From: Chlamydiia bacterium
GTDB taxonomy: Bacteria; Chlamydiota; Chlamydiia; Chlamydiales; Simkaniaceae
Assembly: GCA_030429605.1 (NCBI GenBank)
Contig: JAUIEV010000002.1
Span: 186,001 to 250,000, forward strand
Direction: 5' to 3'
Length of the DNA: 64,000 nucleotides
Position 1 is the stretch's first letter; every line of letters begins with the position of its first letter. The notes below the pieces were generated by a model. It was not told the origin of the DNA and ran no database searches. It worked only from the letters and a program-made list of their open reading frames with translations. Below are positions 63,112 through 64,000 of the stretch, piece by piece. The translations under genes were made by a program, and so were the position numbers.

Positions 63112-64000
63112 CTGTATCACATCCTTAAAAGAAGACAATGAATACGATATAGTTGTTATTGGCGGTGGAGCGACAGGGCTTGGATGTGCTGTTGATGCAG
63201 CATCACGGGGATATAAGACACTTTTACTTGAAAAAGGTGACTTTGCATGTGCAACCTCCTCACGAAGTACCAAACTGATTCATGGTGGTCTGCGTTACCT
63301 TCAGCAAGGAAACGTGGGCCTTGTCTTTGAAGCGCTTCACGAAAGAGGGCGGCTTGCAGCAAACGCACCCCACCTCTTTATCGAACGTCCTTTTCTCGTT
63401 CCCAATTATAAATGGTGGGAAGGACCTTTTTATGGAATTGGTTTAAAAATTTATGATCTCTTAGCAGGGAGGCTAGGTCTTGAAGCATCTAGGCACATTA
63501 CTAAAAAAGAGACATTAGAAACGCTTCCAACAATACACGAAGAGGAACTTCGTGGCGCTACACTCTATTATGATGGCCAGTTTGATGATGCAAGGTTGGC
63601 ACTCACTCTTGCTCTCACTGCACAGGATCAAGGGGCTACAGTTATCAACTATGCTGAAGTAACCCACTTTATGAAAGATGGAAAAAGAATTTGTGGAGTT
63701 GGATGGAAAGATACACTCCATGGTGAATCTGGAGAAATTCACGCAAAGGTCGTCATCAATGCAACAGGAATTTTTTCAGATGAAATATGCCATCTTGATG
63801 ATCCAACAGCACCGAATCATATTGCTCCGTCTCAAGGAGTACACCTTGTGCTACCAAGCGAGTTCCTCCCAGGAGATACGGCACTGCTTATTCCAAAAAC
63901 TAAAGATGGGAGAGTCATTTTTGTTGTCCCATGGCATGATAGAATTATTGTTGGAACAACCGATACACCTAAAGAACACCCTGAAAAAGAACCAACTGCA
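63101..64000 (+). CDS. glpD: glycerol-3-phosphate dehydrogenase, 3' end cut by window
   Basis: FAD-dependent dehydrogenase that oxidises glycerol-3-phosphate to dihydroxyacetone phosphate and passes electrons to the quinone pool at the membrane. The 300 codons in the window run from ATG 63101 to the edge without a stop. The FAD-binding motif is DIVVIGGGATGLGCAVDAA, followed by LLLEKGDFACATSSRSTKLIHGGLRYL, the GlpD hallmark. The later part shows YYDGQFDDARL and VPWHDRIIVGTTDTP. Overlaps glpK by 11 bases. Confidence 0.94.
   Translation, partial: MTRSCITSLKEDNEYDIVVIGGGATGLGCAVDAASRGYKTLLLEKGDFACATSSRSTKLIHGGLRYLQQGNVGLVFEALHERGRLAANAPHLFIERPFLVPNYKWWEGPFYGIGLKIYDLLAGRLGLEASRHITKKETLETLPTIHEEELRGATLYYDGQFDDARLALTLALTAQDQGATVINYAEVTHFMKDGKRICGVGWKDTLHGESGEIHAKVVINATGIFSDEICHLDDPTAPNHIAPSQGVHLVLPSEFLPGDTALLIPKTKDGRVIFVVPWHDRIIVGTTDTPKEHPEKEPTA

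Overview
The window reads as chromosomal DNA of an obligate intracellular member of the Chlamydiae, most likely an environmental, protist-associated family (Simkania- or Parachlamydia-like) rather than Chlamydiaceae. Three things point there: an NTT-type ATP/ADP translocase, the neighbouring leuS-waaA and smpB-dnaN-recF gene pairs familiar from chlamydial genomes, and many nutrient importers. Base composition is moderately AT-rich. Genes are dense, often overlap by 4 to 66 bases, and sit in short operons on both strands. I saw no rRNA, insertion sequence, CRISPR array or replication origin. The species assignment is inference.

Layout. 1-10.7 kb is mostly housekeeping: waaA (cut by the window edge), leuS, an unknown gene, smpB, dnaN, recF, a GadC-like antiporter and pgi. 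10.8-20 kb carries tRNA-Pro and tRNA-Leu, trmB, a small MscS channel, a thioesterase coupled to a eukaryote-type GT17 glycosyltransferase, and a secreted lipase domain fused in frame to aminopeptidase N. 20-25 kb is a tripartite exporter (adaptor, outer-membrane factor, FtsX-like permease, ATPase) behind a secreted HAD-like protein. 25-36 kb has YkgJ, TylF and TrkH genes, two related beta-barrel proteins, a DUF2490-like barrel, a possible effector with a cysteine-peptidase-like arrangement, the nucleotide translocase and an orphan SpeD-like protein. 36-43 kb has a processive GT2, an NSS transporter, umuDC, a beta-lactamase-fold pseudoenzyme and a second GadC-like antiporter.

43.2-44.9 kb is the most unusual part: a compact polymorphic toxin/immunity array. 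The toxin reading frame is broken at a run of nine A. Deleting one A restores a toxin tail whose stop overlaps the next start as ATGA. That next gene is an immunity domain fused in frame to a second, orphan toxin tail, and it is followed by a second immunity gene homologous to the first.

45-64 kb returns to metabolism: a short MgtE, glmS, an Inc-like protein with two PSAP motifs, a GH63 glycosidase, maltooligosyltrehalose synthase, a secreted glycerophosphodiesterase, mnmA and a glycerol-use set (glpF, glpK, glpD). The last group, with the nucleotide, amino-acid and K+ carriers, fits an intracellular bacterium drawing on host phospholipid, nucleotides and amino acids. Accessory genes with eukaryotic flavour (GT17, HAD-like, PSAP motifs) fit life inside a protist.
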